Shown: positions 17,197-26,340 of the stretch, piece after piece
Position numbering within the stretch: the stretch's first letter is position 1
Layout of the letters: each line of letters starts with the position of its first letter
Assembly: GCA_965216025.1 (NCBI GenBank)
Contig: CBDCEX010000014.1
Coordinates: 1-64,000 of the forward strand
Direction of reading: 5' to 3'
Length of the DNA stretch: 64,000 nucleotides
Source of the DNA: JADFQT01 sp965216025
Lineage (GTDB): Bacteria; Chloroflexota; Dehalococcoidia; Lucifugimonadales; UBA3495
Program-made: the position numbers and the translations under genes
The notes under the pieces: model-generated
Told to the model about the DNA's origin: nothing
The model's input: the letters and a program-made list of their open reading frames with translations, nothing else
The model's database searches: none

Positions 17197-18117
17197 ATGC
17201 AACGCTATATCATTATGCGCCTGGGCCACGCTCTGCTGGCGCTGCTGGCCATCAGCATCATCATCTTCAGCCTGACTCGCATCACGGGCGACCCGGTGGA
17301 CGTCCTACTGCCCGAGGATGCGGACGTGGAAGACATCGCGAGGGCTCGGGAGCTATGGGGGCTGGATAAACCCCTGCACGAGCAGTACATCAAGTACATG
17401 GGAAACATCTTTCGGGGAAAGATGGGGGAATCCATCAAGTGGCCCGGGCAGGACGCCTTTACCCTGATAATCCGCCGGATGCCCGCCACCCTGCAACTGT
17501 CGGCATTTTCCCTGCTAATAGCGGCAGCTATGGCCTTACCCATCGGGGTGATGGTAGCGGTGAAGAAGGATACCGGCTACGACTACGTCGGCAAGATATT
17601 CGCCCTGCTGGGCCAGTCGCTGCCCTCCTTCTGGTTGGGCCTCATGCTCATGTGGATCTTCGCGGTGCATTGGGAGGTGTTCCCTCCCTCCGGGCGCGGC
17701 ACCTTTATGCACATGATCCTGCCCGGCTTCGCTCTGGGGTATCTCCCGATAGCGGCGGTAATGCGCCTGACCCGTTCTTCGATGCTGGAGGTGCTGGACA
17801 CCGAGTACGTGAAGCTGGCCCGGATCAAGGGGGTGTCGGAGCGCAAGGTCATCTGGAAACACTGCCTGCGTAACGCCGCCATCGCCCCCCTTACCTACTT
17901 CGGGCTGATCCTGGGGGGGTCCATTACCGGCTCGGTGGTCATCGAGACTGTTTTCGACTGGCCTGGGGTGGGGCTGTTGGCAATTAGAGCCCTGGGGGCT
18001 CGGGACTTCACGGTGGTACAGAGCGTGGTGCTCTTCTTCGCCGTCGTTTACATCGTGTGTAACCTGATGGTGGATATACTCTATGCCTATCTGGACCCCC
18101 GCATCCGGTACAACTAA
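17197..18117 (+). CDS. dppB: Peptide ABC transporter permease, DppB type
   Basis: The 306-residue protein begins MQRYIIMRLGHALLALLAIS, the standard first membrane helix of DppB/OppB permeases, with about six membrane segments. The ABC-coupling EAA loop appears near residue 200 (YVKLARIKGVSERKVIWKH), followed by ITGSVVIETVFDWPGVGLL, a DppB signature. It forms the import channel with the DppC-type partner encoded 36 bases downstream. Confidence 0.93.
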   Translation: MQRYIIMRLGHALLALLAISIIIFSLTRITGDPVDVLLPEDADVEDIARARELWGLDKPLHEQYIKYMGNIFRGKMGESIKWPGQDAFTLIIRRMPATLQLSAFSLLIAAAMALPIGVMVAVKKDTGYDYVGKIFALLGQSLPSFWLGLMLMWIFAVHWEVFPPSGRGTFMHMILPGFALGYLPIAAVMRLTRSSMLEVLDTEYVKLARIKGVSERKVIWKHCLRNAAIAPLTYFGLILGGSITGSVVIETVFDWPGVGLLAIRALGARDFTVVQSVVLFFAVVYIVCNLMVDILYAYLDPRIRYN

Positions 18118-18153
18118 AGCCCAACTCCATTTTGCTGAGGAAAAGGACATCCG

Positions 18154-19089
18154 ATGGCCGAAGTAGCATTACCTGAGCGATTATCACCGGCGGTAGCGGC
18201 GGGTAGACGGGTAGGCCGCAGCATTAAATTGGTGCGCCAATATCCGATCCTGCCCCTGTCGGTCCTGATAATCGTGCTGGTCCTGCCAGCTGTCTTCGCC
18301 ACGCAGTTGGCCCCTCACGATCCGATCGTGAATGAAATTACTGAGCGGCTGACGCCGCCTTTCTGGGTGGATGCGAAAGTCGTGGGAGGGCTGGACCAGC
18401 CAGCGGGCTCATGGAATCACCCCCTGGGCACCGACAAATTAGGCCGCGACATACTGAGCCGCATGATGCACGGGGCGCGGATTTCCCTGATCGTGGCCGT
18501 GGTATCCATTTTCGCCGGCGGACTAGTGGGTACCACTCTTGGTCTGCTCGCTGGGTACTGGGGGGGATGGTGGGACCACGTTATTATGCGGCTGGTGGAC
18601 ATTAAACTCTCCCTGCCGTCTATCCTACTAGCCCTGGTGCTGGTAGCCGCCATGGGACCCAGCTTCGCCACCGTGATTATAGTCATCGCGCTGGTCTTAT
18701 GGACTCGCTACGCCCGTCTGGTGCGGGGGGAGGTCCTGAGCCTGCGGGCCCAGGACTTTGTGGCCCGAGCCAAGGTGTCCGGATGCTCCACACCCCGCAT
18801 TCTCTTCCGCCATCTGTTCCCCAACGTGACCAATACCATCATAGTAATTGCCACCCTGGAGGTCGGCCAGGTTATCCTCTTGGAGTCCACCCTCAGCTTC
18901 CTGGGGGCGGGCATCCCCTTGCCGACACCGGCCTGGGGCCTGATGGTGGCCGACGGCCGGGCGCTGATTGTCGTCGCCTGGTGGGTAGCCTTCTTCCCCG
19001 GCCTGGCCATCCTCCTCACCGTGTTGTCCATGAACTTGATGGGCGACTGGCTGCGGGACCGGCTGGACCCCAAGTTGAGGAACGTGTAG
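18154..19089 (+). CDS. dppC: Peptide ABC transporter permease, DppC type
   Basis: 311 residues. An N-terminal cytoplasmic stretch precedes a membrane segment (YPILPLSVLIIVLVLPAVF). GTDKLGRDILSRMMHGARIS is the DppC/OppC signature, and the EAA loop is QDFVARAKVSGCSTPRILF. The protein pairs with the DppB-type permease. The stop at 19087-19089 is two bases from the ATG of the first ATPase gene. Confidence 0.93.
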   Translation: MAEVALPERLSPAVAAGRRVGRSIKLVRQYPILPLSVLIIVLVLPAVFATQLAPHDPIVNEITERLTPPFWVDAKVVGGLDQPAGSWNHPLGTDKLGRDILSRMMHGARISLIVAVVSIFAGGLVGTTLGLLAGYWGGWWDHVIMRLVDIKLSLPSILLALVLVAAMGPSFATVIIVIALVLWTRYARLVRGEVLSLRAQDFVARAKVSGCSTPRILFRHLFPNVTNTIIVIATLEVGQVILLESTLSFLGAGIPLPTPAWGLMVADGRALIVVAWWVAFFPGLAILLTVLSMNLMGDWLRDRLDPKLRNV

Positions 19090-19091
19090 CC

Positions 19092-20084
19092 ATGAGTGTA
19101 GCCCAAGACCAAGAAGTGATTCTGGAAGTCAATGACCTGCGGACCTACTTTCTCAACCGCACCAGCACGGTCAAAGCGGTGGACGGTATCAGCTTCAACT
19201 TGCACCGGGGCGAGACCCTGGGAATAGTTGGAGAGTCGGGATGCGGCAAGACCGTGACCGCTCTTTCCCTGCTGCGCCTCGTGCCCCAGCCGGCGGGGAA
19301 GATTGTAGGTGGGGAAATCTGGCTCAATGGCGAAAATCTGGTCCAGAAGAGCAATGAGGAGATGCGTCAGGTGCGGGGGCGGCAGATCTCAATGATCCTT
19401 CAAGACCCTCAAACTTCGCTGAATCCGGTGTTCACCATCGGCAACCAGATAATGGAGGCCCTAGGAATGGCCCGCAAGGAGGGGCGCCGGGGCATGTTCG
19501 AGCGGGCCGTTGAGTCGTTACGCCGGGTAAACGTGGCAGCCCCCGAGCGGCGCCTGGAGGACTACCCCCATCAGATGAGCGGAGGGATGAAGCAGCGGGT
19601 CGTGGGAGCCGTCGCCATGTCCTGTGAACCGGCGGTGATCATTGCAGACGAGCCCACCACGGCGCTGGACGTGACGATTCAACTGCAATACCTGCGGCTG
19701 TTGAAAGATATACAAGCCAATACCGGATTGTCGATAATCTTCATCACCCATGATTTTGGCGTGGTAGCCAGGATGTGCGACCGGGTAGCGGTGATGTACG
19801 CCGGGCGTATCGTGGAGCAAGGAACGGTGAGGGATCTATTCAACGACCCCTCTCATCCCTATACTCAGGCGCTAATCGCTTCGGTGCCCAAGCTCGAGGA
19901 GAGAGTAGATCGCCTCTACTCCATTGAAGGGCAGCCACCGCTGTTGTCCGACCTGCCGCCAGGGTGCCGGTTTGAAAACCGGTGTAGCTACGCCCGGGAG
20001 CGTTGCGTGGCTGAGTACCCAGAGTCCTTTGCGGTAAAGGGTGGCCACACCGCCGATTGCTGGAGGTTAGACCCAACATGGTAG
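19092..20084 (+). CDS. dppD: Peptide ABC transporter ATP-binding protein, DppD type
   Basis: 330 residues from ATG 19092; the open frame extends upstream inside dppC but without a start signal. Walker A is GESGCGKT (residues 47-54), the signature is MSGGMKQRV, and Walker B is AVIIADEPTTALDVT. The C-terminal oligopeptide-transporter extension includes PPGCRFENRCSYARERC, a cysteine-rich segment that binds an Fe-S cluster in relatives. Its end overlaps the DppF-type gene by seven bases. Confidence 0.93.
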   Translation: MSVAQDQEVILEVNDLRTYFLNRTSTVKAVDGISFNLHRGETLGIVGESGCGKTVTALSLLRLVPQPAGKIVGGEIWLNGENLVQKSNEEMRQVRGRQISMILQDPQTSLNPVFTIGNQIMEALGMARKEGRRGMFERAVESLRRVNVAAPERRLEDYPHQMSGGMKQRVVGAVAMSCEPAVIIADEPTTALDVTIQLQYLRLLKDIQANTGLSIIFITHDFGVVARMCDRVAVMYAGRIVEQGTVRDLFNDPSHPYTQALIASVPKLEERVDRLYSIEGQPPLLSDLPPGCRFENRCSYARERCVAEYPESFAVKGGHTADCWRLDPTW

Positions 20085-21052
20085 CCGAAGCACCCTTACT
20101 TCAGTTAGAAGGGGTCAAAAAATACTTTCCGGTAACCCAGGGCCTGATCATGATGAAAACGGTCGGCTATGTGCAGGCCGTTGATGGCATTAGCTTCTCC
20201 ATTGGCCAGGGGGAGACGCTGGGCCTGGTTGGAGAATCGGGCTGCGGCAAGACCACCACGAGCAAGCTGATCCTGCGACTGGAGCAGCCCACCGAAGGGG
20301 AGATACGCCTGGAGGGGAAGGACATCCAAGGCTTTAAGGGATCCGAGCTGCAAGAGTACCGGACCCTGGTGCAGGCGGTGTTTCAGGACCCCTGGTCCTC
20401 CCTAAGTCCGCGCATGCGAGTTCGGGACATTGTGGCCGAGGCTCTGGTGGTGAACCGGCAGGTATCCAAGAAGGAAAAAGAGGAACGGGTGTCGGAGGTC
20501 CTCCAGCAGGTGGGGTTGCATTCAGCGCAGGCGGACAACTACCCCCACGAGTTTAGCGGCGGACAAAGGCAGCGCATCGCGGTGGCCAGCGCGCTGGTAT
20601 CCTATCCCAAGCTGATTGTGCTGGACGAGCCGGTATCGGCTCTGGATGTTTCAATCCGAGCCCAGGTCATGAACCTTCTGAAGGACCTCCAAGACCAGTA
20701 CAATGTTAGCTACCTGCTGATCGCCCATAATCTGGCGACGGTGCGGTACATGGCCAATCATACCGCCATCATGTATTTGGGCCAGGTGGTAGAGTTTGCC
20801 GAAACGGAGGAACTGTACCAGAATCCCTTGCACCCATACACCAAGGCGCTTTTCTCGGCGGCGCTGCCTTCCCATCCCGATGTGATTCAGGAAGAGATAG
20901 TATTGACCGGCGAGGTGCCTTCTCCAATCAACCCTCCCAGCGGATGCCGCTTTCATCCCAGATGTCCCATGGCAATGGATAAATGCGCTGAGGAGATTCC
21001 AGTGGACAAAGAAGTAGCGCCCGGGCATCGGGTTTCCTGCCACTTGTACTGA
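20078..21052 (+). CDS. dppF: Peptide ABC transporter ATP-binding protein, DppF type
   Basis: 324 residues from ATG 20078, which overlaps the dppD stop (ATGGTAG); the ribosome binding site TGGAGG is inside the end of dppD, so the two ATPases are translationally coupled. Walker A is GESGCGKT, the signature FSGGQRQRI, Walker B LIVLDEPVSALDVS. The C-terminal cysteine segment is PSGCRFHPRCPMAMDKC. With DppD it powers the DppBC channel. It is the last gene of the operon. Confidence 0.93.
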   Translation: MVAEAPLLQLEGVKKYFPVTQGLIMMKTVGYVQAVDGISFSIGQGETLGLVGESGCGKTTTSKLILRLEQPTEGEIRLEGKDIQGFKGSELQEYRTLVQAVFQDPWSSLSPRMRVRDIVAEALVVNRQVSKKEKEERVSEVLQQVGLHSAQADNYPHEFSGGQRQRIAVASALVSYPKLIVLDEPVSALDVSIRAQVMNLLKDLQDQYNVSYLLIAHNLATVRYMANHTAIMYLGQVVEFAETEELYQNPLHPYTKALFSAALPSHPDVIQEEIVLTGEVPSPINPPSGCRFHPRCPMAMDKCAEEIPVDKEVAPGHRVSCHLY

Positions 21053-21120
21053 GGGAATACCTCATACCAGGATTGCCAAACCCAGCCTGAGACGTTAGCC
21101 TATCTAAATGAGTCTAGCCA

Positions 21121-22557
21121 ATGCTTTTGCCCTGGCCCATGGTTGAGGCCGCTTCTGCAAGCCCCCGTAACGGCGTAAGTTGTACCTGGTGTGGTGGGAA
21201 AGAGGAAGCAGCGGGCGGCTTTTGCAGCGCCTGTGGCCGAGTGATTGTTCATTTCCCGGGATGGGCCCTAGCGGGCGCCCGCAGACGCAGGTTATTCACT
21301 AGGCGCCGCATTGTAATTGCCATATGCCTGCTGTTTCTGGCAGGCTTTGTATTCTGGCTTAACTTCCCCTTCCTCCCCGACCCGGTGATACTTATCTTCC
21401 GGCGTCCCACCACCAACCTCACTTCCCAATCCATGCCCGGCCAGTGGTCGATGAGTGGCGGAAACCTGCAAAGGAGCCGCTATGTGGAGCAGGTTGAGCG
21501 GGATGTTTTGGGTCAGACCATGTGGTCCGTGGACCTGGGTGGACGCACCCTGTCCGAACCAATAGTGTTGGGCCGCGTGATTTACATAGGTGGTCACTTC
21601 AAGGTCGTGGCTCTGGACGTGGACACCGGGCGCACCTTGTGGACCAAAACCACTACCGGACCGGTGCAGGCATCCTTGGCGGCGGCGGGAGATTACCTGT
21701 ACGTAGGGCTCCTGGATCATAGGGTGCTGGCGCTGGACTTGAAGACAGGTGCCAAGCGTTGGGAGTTCCAAACCCGGGGCATAGTTACCGCTGCCCCGGT
21801 GGTGGCTGACGGCATAGTCTACGTTGGCTCCTGGGACAGCTTCATCTATGCGTTGGACGCAGCCACTGGAAAACATATCTGGCGATTCCGCTCCGACGGT
21901 CCTATCCGGTCTCCCCCCAGCATTCATAAAGGCGCCTTGTTCCTCACTGATGGAGGCACCAATTTACATGTGCTCAGCGCGAGAACCGGCCAAGAGCGGC
22001 TGCTGTACCGCACCTCCGGACCCACCACCCGATCGCCAGTTACCGGGCAGGGGTTGGTTTACTTCCCCTCCGGCGGGCGAATATTCGCGGTGGATTCGGG
22101 CGCTAGGGAATTTCCTGGGCAATTCCAACTGAAAAGGGTGTGGGCCCAGTTCTGGCTGTGGCAGGTACCAGGCATTCCCCGTCCACCTGGGCAGAAGGGA
22201 GGGCGGTGGCGCGTGTCTCCCAAGAAATCTTCCGCAGGTTTCACCGCGTCACCCGCGGTGTCCGAGGAGGCGTTCTATGTGGGAGACGCCCAGGGGAACC
22301 TAAATGCCCATGATGCCCGGAATGGCCAGATGCTTTGGCGTTTCCGTGCCGAAACAGCGATCGTGTCATCACCGCTTATTGCGGGAGCTCGGGTTTATTT
22401 CGGAACCAGAGACGGCTCCCTCTATGCTCTAGGTACGGACTTTGGTGAGCTGATTTGGCAGCGCTATATGGGAGCGCCGGTGGAGGTGTCCCCGGTCTTT
22501 GCGGCTGGGCGCCTCTATGTGCACACCAGCGATGGTCGGCTGCACTCAATCAAATGA
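21121..22557 (+). CDS. Membrane-anchored PQQ/BamB-like beta-propeller with N-terminal zinc ribbon
   Basis: 478 residues with an unusual arrangement. Residues 21-38 form a CxxC...CxxC zinc ribbon (C21, C24, C35, C38). Residues about 63-83 are one membrane helix (RRRIVIAICLLFLAGFVFWL). From about residue 120 there are repeated PQQ-type blades with the AxDxxTGxxxW motif: ALDVDTGRTLWTKTTTGPV, ALDLKTGAKRWEFQTRG, ALDAATGKHIWRFRSDGP. The propeller is predicted outside the membrane and the ribbon inside. It may be a BamB-like scaffold or an envelope sensor; no PQQ enzyme residues are evident. The start could also be the ATG at 21139. Confidence 0.82.
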   Translation: MLLPWPMVEAASASPRNGVSCTWCGGKEEAAGGFCSACGRVIVHFPGWALAGARRRRLFTRRRIVIAICLLFLAGFVFWLNFPFLPDPVILIFRRPTTNLTSQSMPGQWSMSGGNLQRSRYVEQVERDVLGQTMWSVDLGGRTLSEPIVLGRVIYIGGHFKVVALDVDTGRTLWTKTTTGPVQASLAAAGDYLYVGLLDHRVLALDLKTGAKRWEFQTRGIVTAAPVVADGIVYVGSWDSFIYALDAATGKHIWRFRSDGPIRSPPSIHKGALFLTDGGTNLHVLSARTGQERLLYRTSGPTTRSPVTGQGLVYFPSGGRIFAVDSGAREFPGQFQLKRVWAQFWLWQVPGIPRPPGQKGGRWRVSPKKSSAGFTASPAVSEEAFYVGDAQGNLNAHDARNGQMLWRFRAETAIVSSPLIAGARVYFGTRDGSLYALGTDFGELIWQRYMGAPVEVSPVFAAGRLYVHTSDGRLHSIK

Positions 22558-22889
22558 GCTTTCCCCGTAGGGATTAAGCGGGCAGGTCTAAGCGCGAGCC
22601 GACCTTTCTACTGATGCGAGGAAGCGGTAGGCTAGAGAAAGTTAGAATACCCGCTATCTGGATCTGGCCTGGAGTCAGGTCTATCCAGAATTTGGGGATG
22701 ACGATGGACTCAACTGTCCTGTCCGTCGTTCCCATCCTGTTCTTGATAAAGCGGTACTGAACCAGACGCCGAGCCAGCAGAAGGGATTAGGTGTCACAAC
22801 TTCGCCAAGCGGTGCCCCACATTTGGTGGCCCGCAGGTGAGTCTAGTCTCCCCGTCGTCATGGGTGACCGCGCGTTATTCCGGAGGGCT
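22558..22889. other. Intergenic stretch between converging genes
   Basis: About 330 bases between the propeller gene (+) and the amidohydrolase gene (-). Apart from the hairpin at the amidohydrolase stop codon, nothing is recognised. Confidence 0.6.
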
Positions 22890-22900
22890 CTACCCTCCGG
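22880..22900 (-). terminator. Hairpin spanning the amidohydrolase stop codon
   Basis: CCGGAGGG and CCCTCCGG form a perfect 8-bp stem with a 5-base loop; the TAG stop lies within it. There is no T run after it, so it may act in mRNA stability or Rho-dependent ending rather than as a classic terminator. Confidence 0.4.
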
Positions 22901-23723
22901 CTGGCGCTTGCAGCATCGGCCAGAGCTTGTGGGCGGTCTCGCCCATGATCCAGTTGCGCTCCTCGTCGGAGAGCCAGGGCAGGGCCGTCTGGCCGAGCTG
23001 CACCTGGCCGATGTAGCCGCCTTGGCGAGAGGAGGGGAAGTTGGAGCCCCACATGACCCGCTGTGGCGTGAAGGCGTCGATAACGCGCCGGAAGAGTTCC
23101 TTCTCGGGCAGGGTCAGGTCAGCGTAGGGGCCGAGGCTGGTGCTGGAAATGCGCAGGTAGGCGTTGGGCAGTTTGGCCAGGCCTTCCAGGGCGGTCGTCA
23201 TAGCGGCCTTGTCCTCGGCGCCACTCCAGCCGGCGAAGTGGTCCGGGGCAAGGATTACATTGGGGTGCCGGGCACCCACGTTCCGCATCCGGTCGACCTT
23301 CTCCGGCTGGCCGCCGCCGCCGATGGAGATGGGGACACCCAGGCTTTCGGCGCGCTGCCAGAGAGGGTCGCAGCGGGTATCGTCGGGCTCCGCCTGACTC
23401 TGGAGGCGCACCCCCTTCATGCCGTGTTCGTTCACCCAATAAGCGAGCTTGTCTGCGGCATCGGACGCAGCCGGGTCCAGGATCCCCACAGCCACAGTAC
23501 GCGGGTCGTACTGCTTGGCGCTGTCGCACTGGTAGGAGTTATCGAGGCCGTAGGTGGCGTTGGGCTGCACCAAAGTGGCGCACTGCACACCGGCCTGGTC
23601 CATCTCCATGATCAGGTCCTCGACGTCGTTGCTGACCTCGGTGGACCATCCCCTTGCGCCAGGGTCGAGGGGGTGCTTGACCTTGTCGCTGCTAACCACG
23701 TGGGTGTGGGTGTCGATGATCAT
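22890..23723 (-). CDS. Amidohydrolase family protein (ACMSD/TIM-barrel type)
   Basis: 277 residues from ATG 23723, with AGGAG eight bases upstream; the open frame extends further but without a start signal. It begins MIIDTHTHVV (metal-binding H-x-H at 6 and 8). It continues with GMKGVRLQSQAEPDDTRCDP and has a C-terminal RVMWGSNFPSSRQGG, matching the amidohydrolase-2 family, where that aspartate-like position is normally a metal ligand (W-G-[ST]-[DN]-[FWY]-P). Members hydrolyse or decarboxylate lactones and aromatic acids in the cytoplasm. Asn in place of the usual Asp is noted. Substrate unknown. Confidence 0.87.
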   Translation of the reverse strand: MIIDTHTHVVSSDKVKHPLDPGARGWSTEVSNDVEDLIMEMDQAGVQCATLVQPNATYGLDNSYQCDSAKQYDPRTVAVGILDPAASDAADKLAYWVNEHGMKGVRLQSQAEPDDTRCDPLWQRAESLGVPISIGGGGQPEKVDRMRNVGARHPNVILAPDHFAGWSGAEDKAAMTTALEGLAKLPNAYLRISSTSLGPYADLTLPEKELFRRVIDAFTPQRVMWGSNFPSSRQGGYIGQVQLGQTALPWLSDEERNWIMGETAHKLWPMLQAPAGG

Positions 23724-23809
23724 GGGCGTAACTCCTAAAGGGATTGCATCGAGCAGCCGGTGGTAGTCTAACACACGGCCTTTTGGGTGTCATTCCTAGT
23801 CCCTACATA

Positions 23810-23995
23810 CAGGGCAATCGCGTCTTAATCGCCCCCAGGTTTGGGACAGTGGCTCTTTGGGGTCTGACGAGTCCCGGAAGTCTTTCGATCTTTACGTGTT
23901 ATAGTCAAAATAGCTGGGAAAGCATCGGAATATCTACCATTCGCTAGCCTTCTGTACCGAAGTTCGAAAAGGCAGTTTTAGACGCGATTGCCCTG
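23810..23995. mobile_element. 186-bp miniature element with ISAs1-type ends
   Basis: Both ends carry the terminal repeat of the ISAs1 element at 42281-43511: left CAGGGCAATCGCGTCTTA, right the mirror GACGCGATTGCCCTG. The copy is flanked by a perfect 10-bp target duplication, TCCCTACATA (23800-23809 and 23996-24005). It has no coding capacity and must have been moved by a transposase supplied in trans. Confidence 0.9.
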
Positions 23996-24206
23996 TCCCT
24001 ACATACTGATGTACTAGAGTGTAATTACATAGCACCACCGGGCACAAAGACACGTCATGTTATGACCAAGATACCCGTCTAAAAGTGTGAGATTAAGGGA
24101 TGGACGGTCGGTTTTTCCGCATCGAGGGGTTCAATTGGTGTAAGAATAAAGCGCCATCCCTTGCTTGAACTACCCCGATGCTGCATTGTCCTATAACTCG
24201 GCCGGG

Positions 24207-25322
24207 TCAGCTCATTACCCTTCGGAAGAAAGCCAAGGCGTTGCCACCGGCGATCTTCCCGACGTCCTGATCGGAATAACCTCGACTTATCAGCCCACGA
24301 ACAATGTTCTTGCCATCGGCCGGGGATTCCAGCCCGTCCAGGTAGGGCGCGGGCAGCTCGCCAGGGCCGCTTCGTCCCAGAACCTGGCGATGGAAATCCA
24401 CATGGTCGCCGATCATCGTGTCGCTGCCGATGGCAACATGGTCTACACCCGCCAGTTTGACCATGTAATCATAATGGTCCAGCACGCACCCGATATCCTG
24501 CCTGGGATCATCGCTCAGCGAATTGGGCACCGCGGTAACCCCGATCAGGCCTCCCTGCCGGGCGCAGGCCATTAACTCTTCATCCTGGCGAGCGCGCCGG
24601 GTTGGCCGCAAGCCGAAGGCGGCATTGTGGCTGAAAGTCACCGGGGCCTGGGAAAACTCGATGGCGTCCAGCGCTGTCTGGGGCGAGGCGTGGGAAATAT
24701 CCACCGCCATGCCCAGTTGATTCATCCGCCGGACTACCTCGATGCCGAATTCGCTCAGGCCGCCGTCGTTTCGCTCATACTGACCATCTCCGACGAAGTT
24801 TTTACGGGTATAGGTTATTCCGGCCAAGCGAACCCCCACACCATAGAAGGCGTCCAACCGCTCCAGCCGGTTGCCGATAGCCAGGTGCTCCAGCGTAGGC
24901 AAAAACGCTATAACCCCTTGCTGCTTGGCAGCCTGGATCTGGTCGGCGTTGGCTGCTTGCACTACCTGGGGCTGTTGAGCGACATCGGCCAGCATCATGG
25001 CGACTTCGGTCAAGACGTCCTGGAAGTCCACAAAGGACAACTCCGACGTGTTAATCAGCCCGCGAAACATGTTGGCCGTGGCAACGGCGGTCCATCCGCC
25101 GTGTTTAACTGCCTGATAGCCCCAGCTGTAGTCGCCACTCCGCAGATAAGCGTTAAGGTCCCCGATATCCTCCGGCGCAACCATTGGGTGCTGGTGGATA
25201 TCCACCATAACCAGGTCTTCCATCAGGTTCCGGAACCGCAGCTCCTGGCTGGCGTCCAGCGGCACCGGCGTGGAGGGAACCCGGTCGATCTGCTTGGCTA
25301 ACGGTATATGCCTGGTTGCCAT
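24207..25322 (-). CDS. Membrane-dipeptidase family (peptidase M19) protein
   Basis: 371 residues from ATG 25322 with GGGAGG upstream. M19 features in order: VMVDIHQHPM (residues about 38-47, metal site; the usual H-x-D is H-x-H here), GVGVRLAGITYTRKNFVGDG, GMAVDISHASPQTALDAIE, PVTFSHNAAFGLRPTRRARQ, GVDHVAIGSDTMIG and a C-terminal VGKIAGGNALAFFRRV. Family members are zinc dipeptidases; no signal peptide is seen. It may act on peptides brought in by the Dpp-type importer, which is inferred from proximity only. Confidence 0.9.
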   Translation of the reverse strand: MATRHIPLAKQIDRVPSTPVPLDASQELRFRNLMEDLVMVDIHQHPMVAPEDIGDLNAYLRSGDYSWGYQAVKHGGWTAVATANMFRGLINTSELSFVDFQDVLTEVAMMLADVAQQPQVVQAANADQIQAAKQQGVIAFLPTLEHLAIGNRLERLDAFYGVGVRLAGITYTRKNFVGDGQYERNDGGLSEFGIEVVRRMNQLGMAVDISHASPQTALDAIEFSQAPVTFSHNAAFGLRPTRRARQDEELMACARQGGLIGVTAVPNSLSDDPRQDIGCVLDHYDYMVKLAGVDHVAIGSDTMIGDHVDFHRQVLGRSGPGELPAPYLDGLESPADGKNIVRGLISRGYSDQDVGKIAGGNALAFFRRVMS

Positions 25323-25480
25323 ATCTAGCCTCCCCGGTCGCACCTGACGCCGCTGGAATCAAAGTCGCCCGTTTTTCCACGCCAGCCGGGCGGGAAACAC
25401 CGGCCCTCTACCGGCCCTCTATTGAACTACTGGGCAAAGATGTGATTCCGGCCCTACCCGAGGGCAAGTTGCAACCCTGA

Positions 25481-25517
25481 GAATAAACTGCCGGCTCTCC
25501 GGCAGACGGGGTTATTC
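25481..25517 (-). terminator. Hairpin after the RidA gene
   Basis: CTGCCGG (25488-25494) pairs with CCGGCAG (25499-25505) over a 4-base loop, with an outer GAATAA/TTATTC pairing. It lies about 30 bases beyond the RidA stop and ahead of the dipeptidase gene, so it probably ends the RidA transcript. Confidence 0.5.
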
Positions 25518-25546
25518 TGGGCCCAGTTTCATTTATCCCTGGTCGA

Positions 25547-26014
25547 CTAGCCCTGGTCGACCTCAATAACACACTCTACGATGACGGCGTTGCCACCGGG
25601 TAGAGCATTCATCCCAGGAGCGGAACGGGCGTGCCGGCCCCGGTCGCCGAACAAGGCCACCAACAGGTCTGATGCGCCGTCGACTACCCGGGCCTGTTCT
25701 CCGAATTCAGGGGAGCTATTTACCATACCCACGACCTTTAAGATACGACCAACCTGGTCCAGGTCGCCTAACTCGGCTTTCATGCGGGCCAGAAGATTCA
25801 GAGCGCACCGTTGGGCCGCTTCGTAGCCCTGCTCGGCAGTCAAGTCACTCCCCAATTTGCCTACTATGGGGGTTCCGTCTGAGCCCCGGGAGCCAACCCC
25901 GGCCAGCCACATGATGTTGCCGCTACGAGTCGCCGGAAGATAATTTCCGGCTGGTGGGGGAGGTGGAGGCAGGGCGTAACCTAGTTCGGCTAATTTGGCT
26001 TCTATCTTTGCCAT
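25547..26014 (-). CDS. RidA/YjgF family protein
   Basis: 155 residues from ATG 26014, with AGAGG ahead of it. Typical features of the longer RidA subgroup: KLAELGYALPPPPPPAGNYL, MWLAGVGSRGSDGTP, GYEAAQRCALNLLARMKAEL, KVVGMVNSSPEFGEQ and GRHARSAPGMNALPGGNAVI, whose arginine and glutamate positions form the enamine/imine deaminase site. It clears reactive enamines from PLP reactions or acts as a related hydrolase. It is transcribed away from the amidase operon. Confidence 0.88.
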   Translation of the reverse strand: MAKIEAKLAELGYALPPPPPPAGNYLPATRSGNIMWLAGVGSRGSDGTPIVGKLGSDLTAEQGYEAAQRCALNLLARMKAELGDLDQVGRILKVVGMVNSSPEFGEQARVVDGASDLLVALFGDRGRHARSAPGMNALPGGNAVIVECVIEVDQG

Positions 26015-26340
26015 CAGAGCAACCTCTGGGCGGGCACCGCCTCCACCGGAAGCGGCGTCGCTTATATTTAGCAAGTATACCTCGTTTTATACCCCGTTTC
26101 GCATACTCTTCGTCCCCTATTGCCCTGGTGAACGGCGGCAACGGCGACGGTAATCTCTACTTGCTGGCCCGGTGACACATCCGGGTTACGAACAGAGGTA
26201 TAATGAGCTAGCCGTTAGCTTTACTGTGGTTGAAACTAAACTCAGGTGGGCGCTATCGATTTTTTCCTTAGACGACGACACCCCATCGAACCGCTGCCTC
26301 GGCGCCGTTTTCAAACAAGGTTGGTATTAGGGAGGGAATC
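26015..26340. promoter_or_regulatory. Divergent intergenic region before the amidase operon
   Basis: About 325 bases between RidA (-) and the small amidase partner (+). A -10-like TATAAT lies at 26199-26204, but no good -35 box sits at the right distance. No other structure was recognised. Confidence 0.3.

Noticed and set aside
25395..25425. Tandem repeat or CRISPR-like array
   Set aside because: Only two adjacent copies of an ACCGGCCCTCT unit; no spacers, no cas genes.
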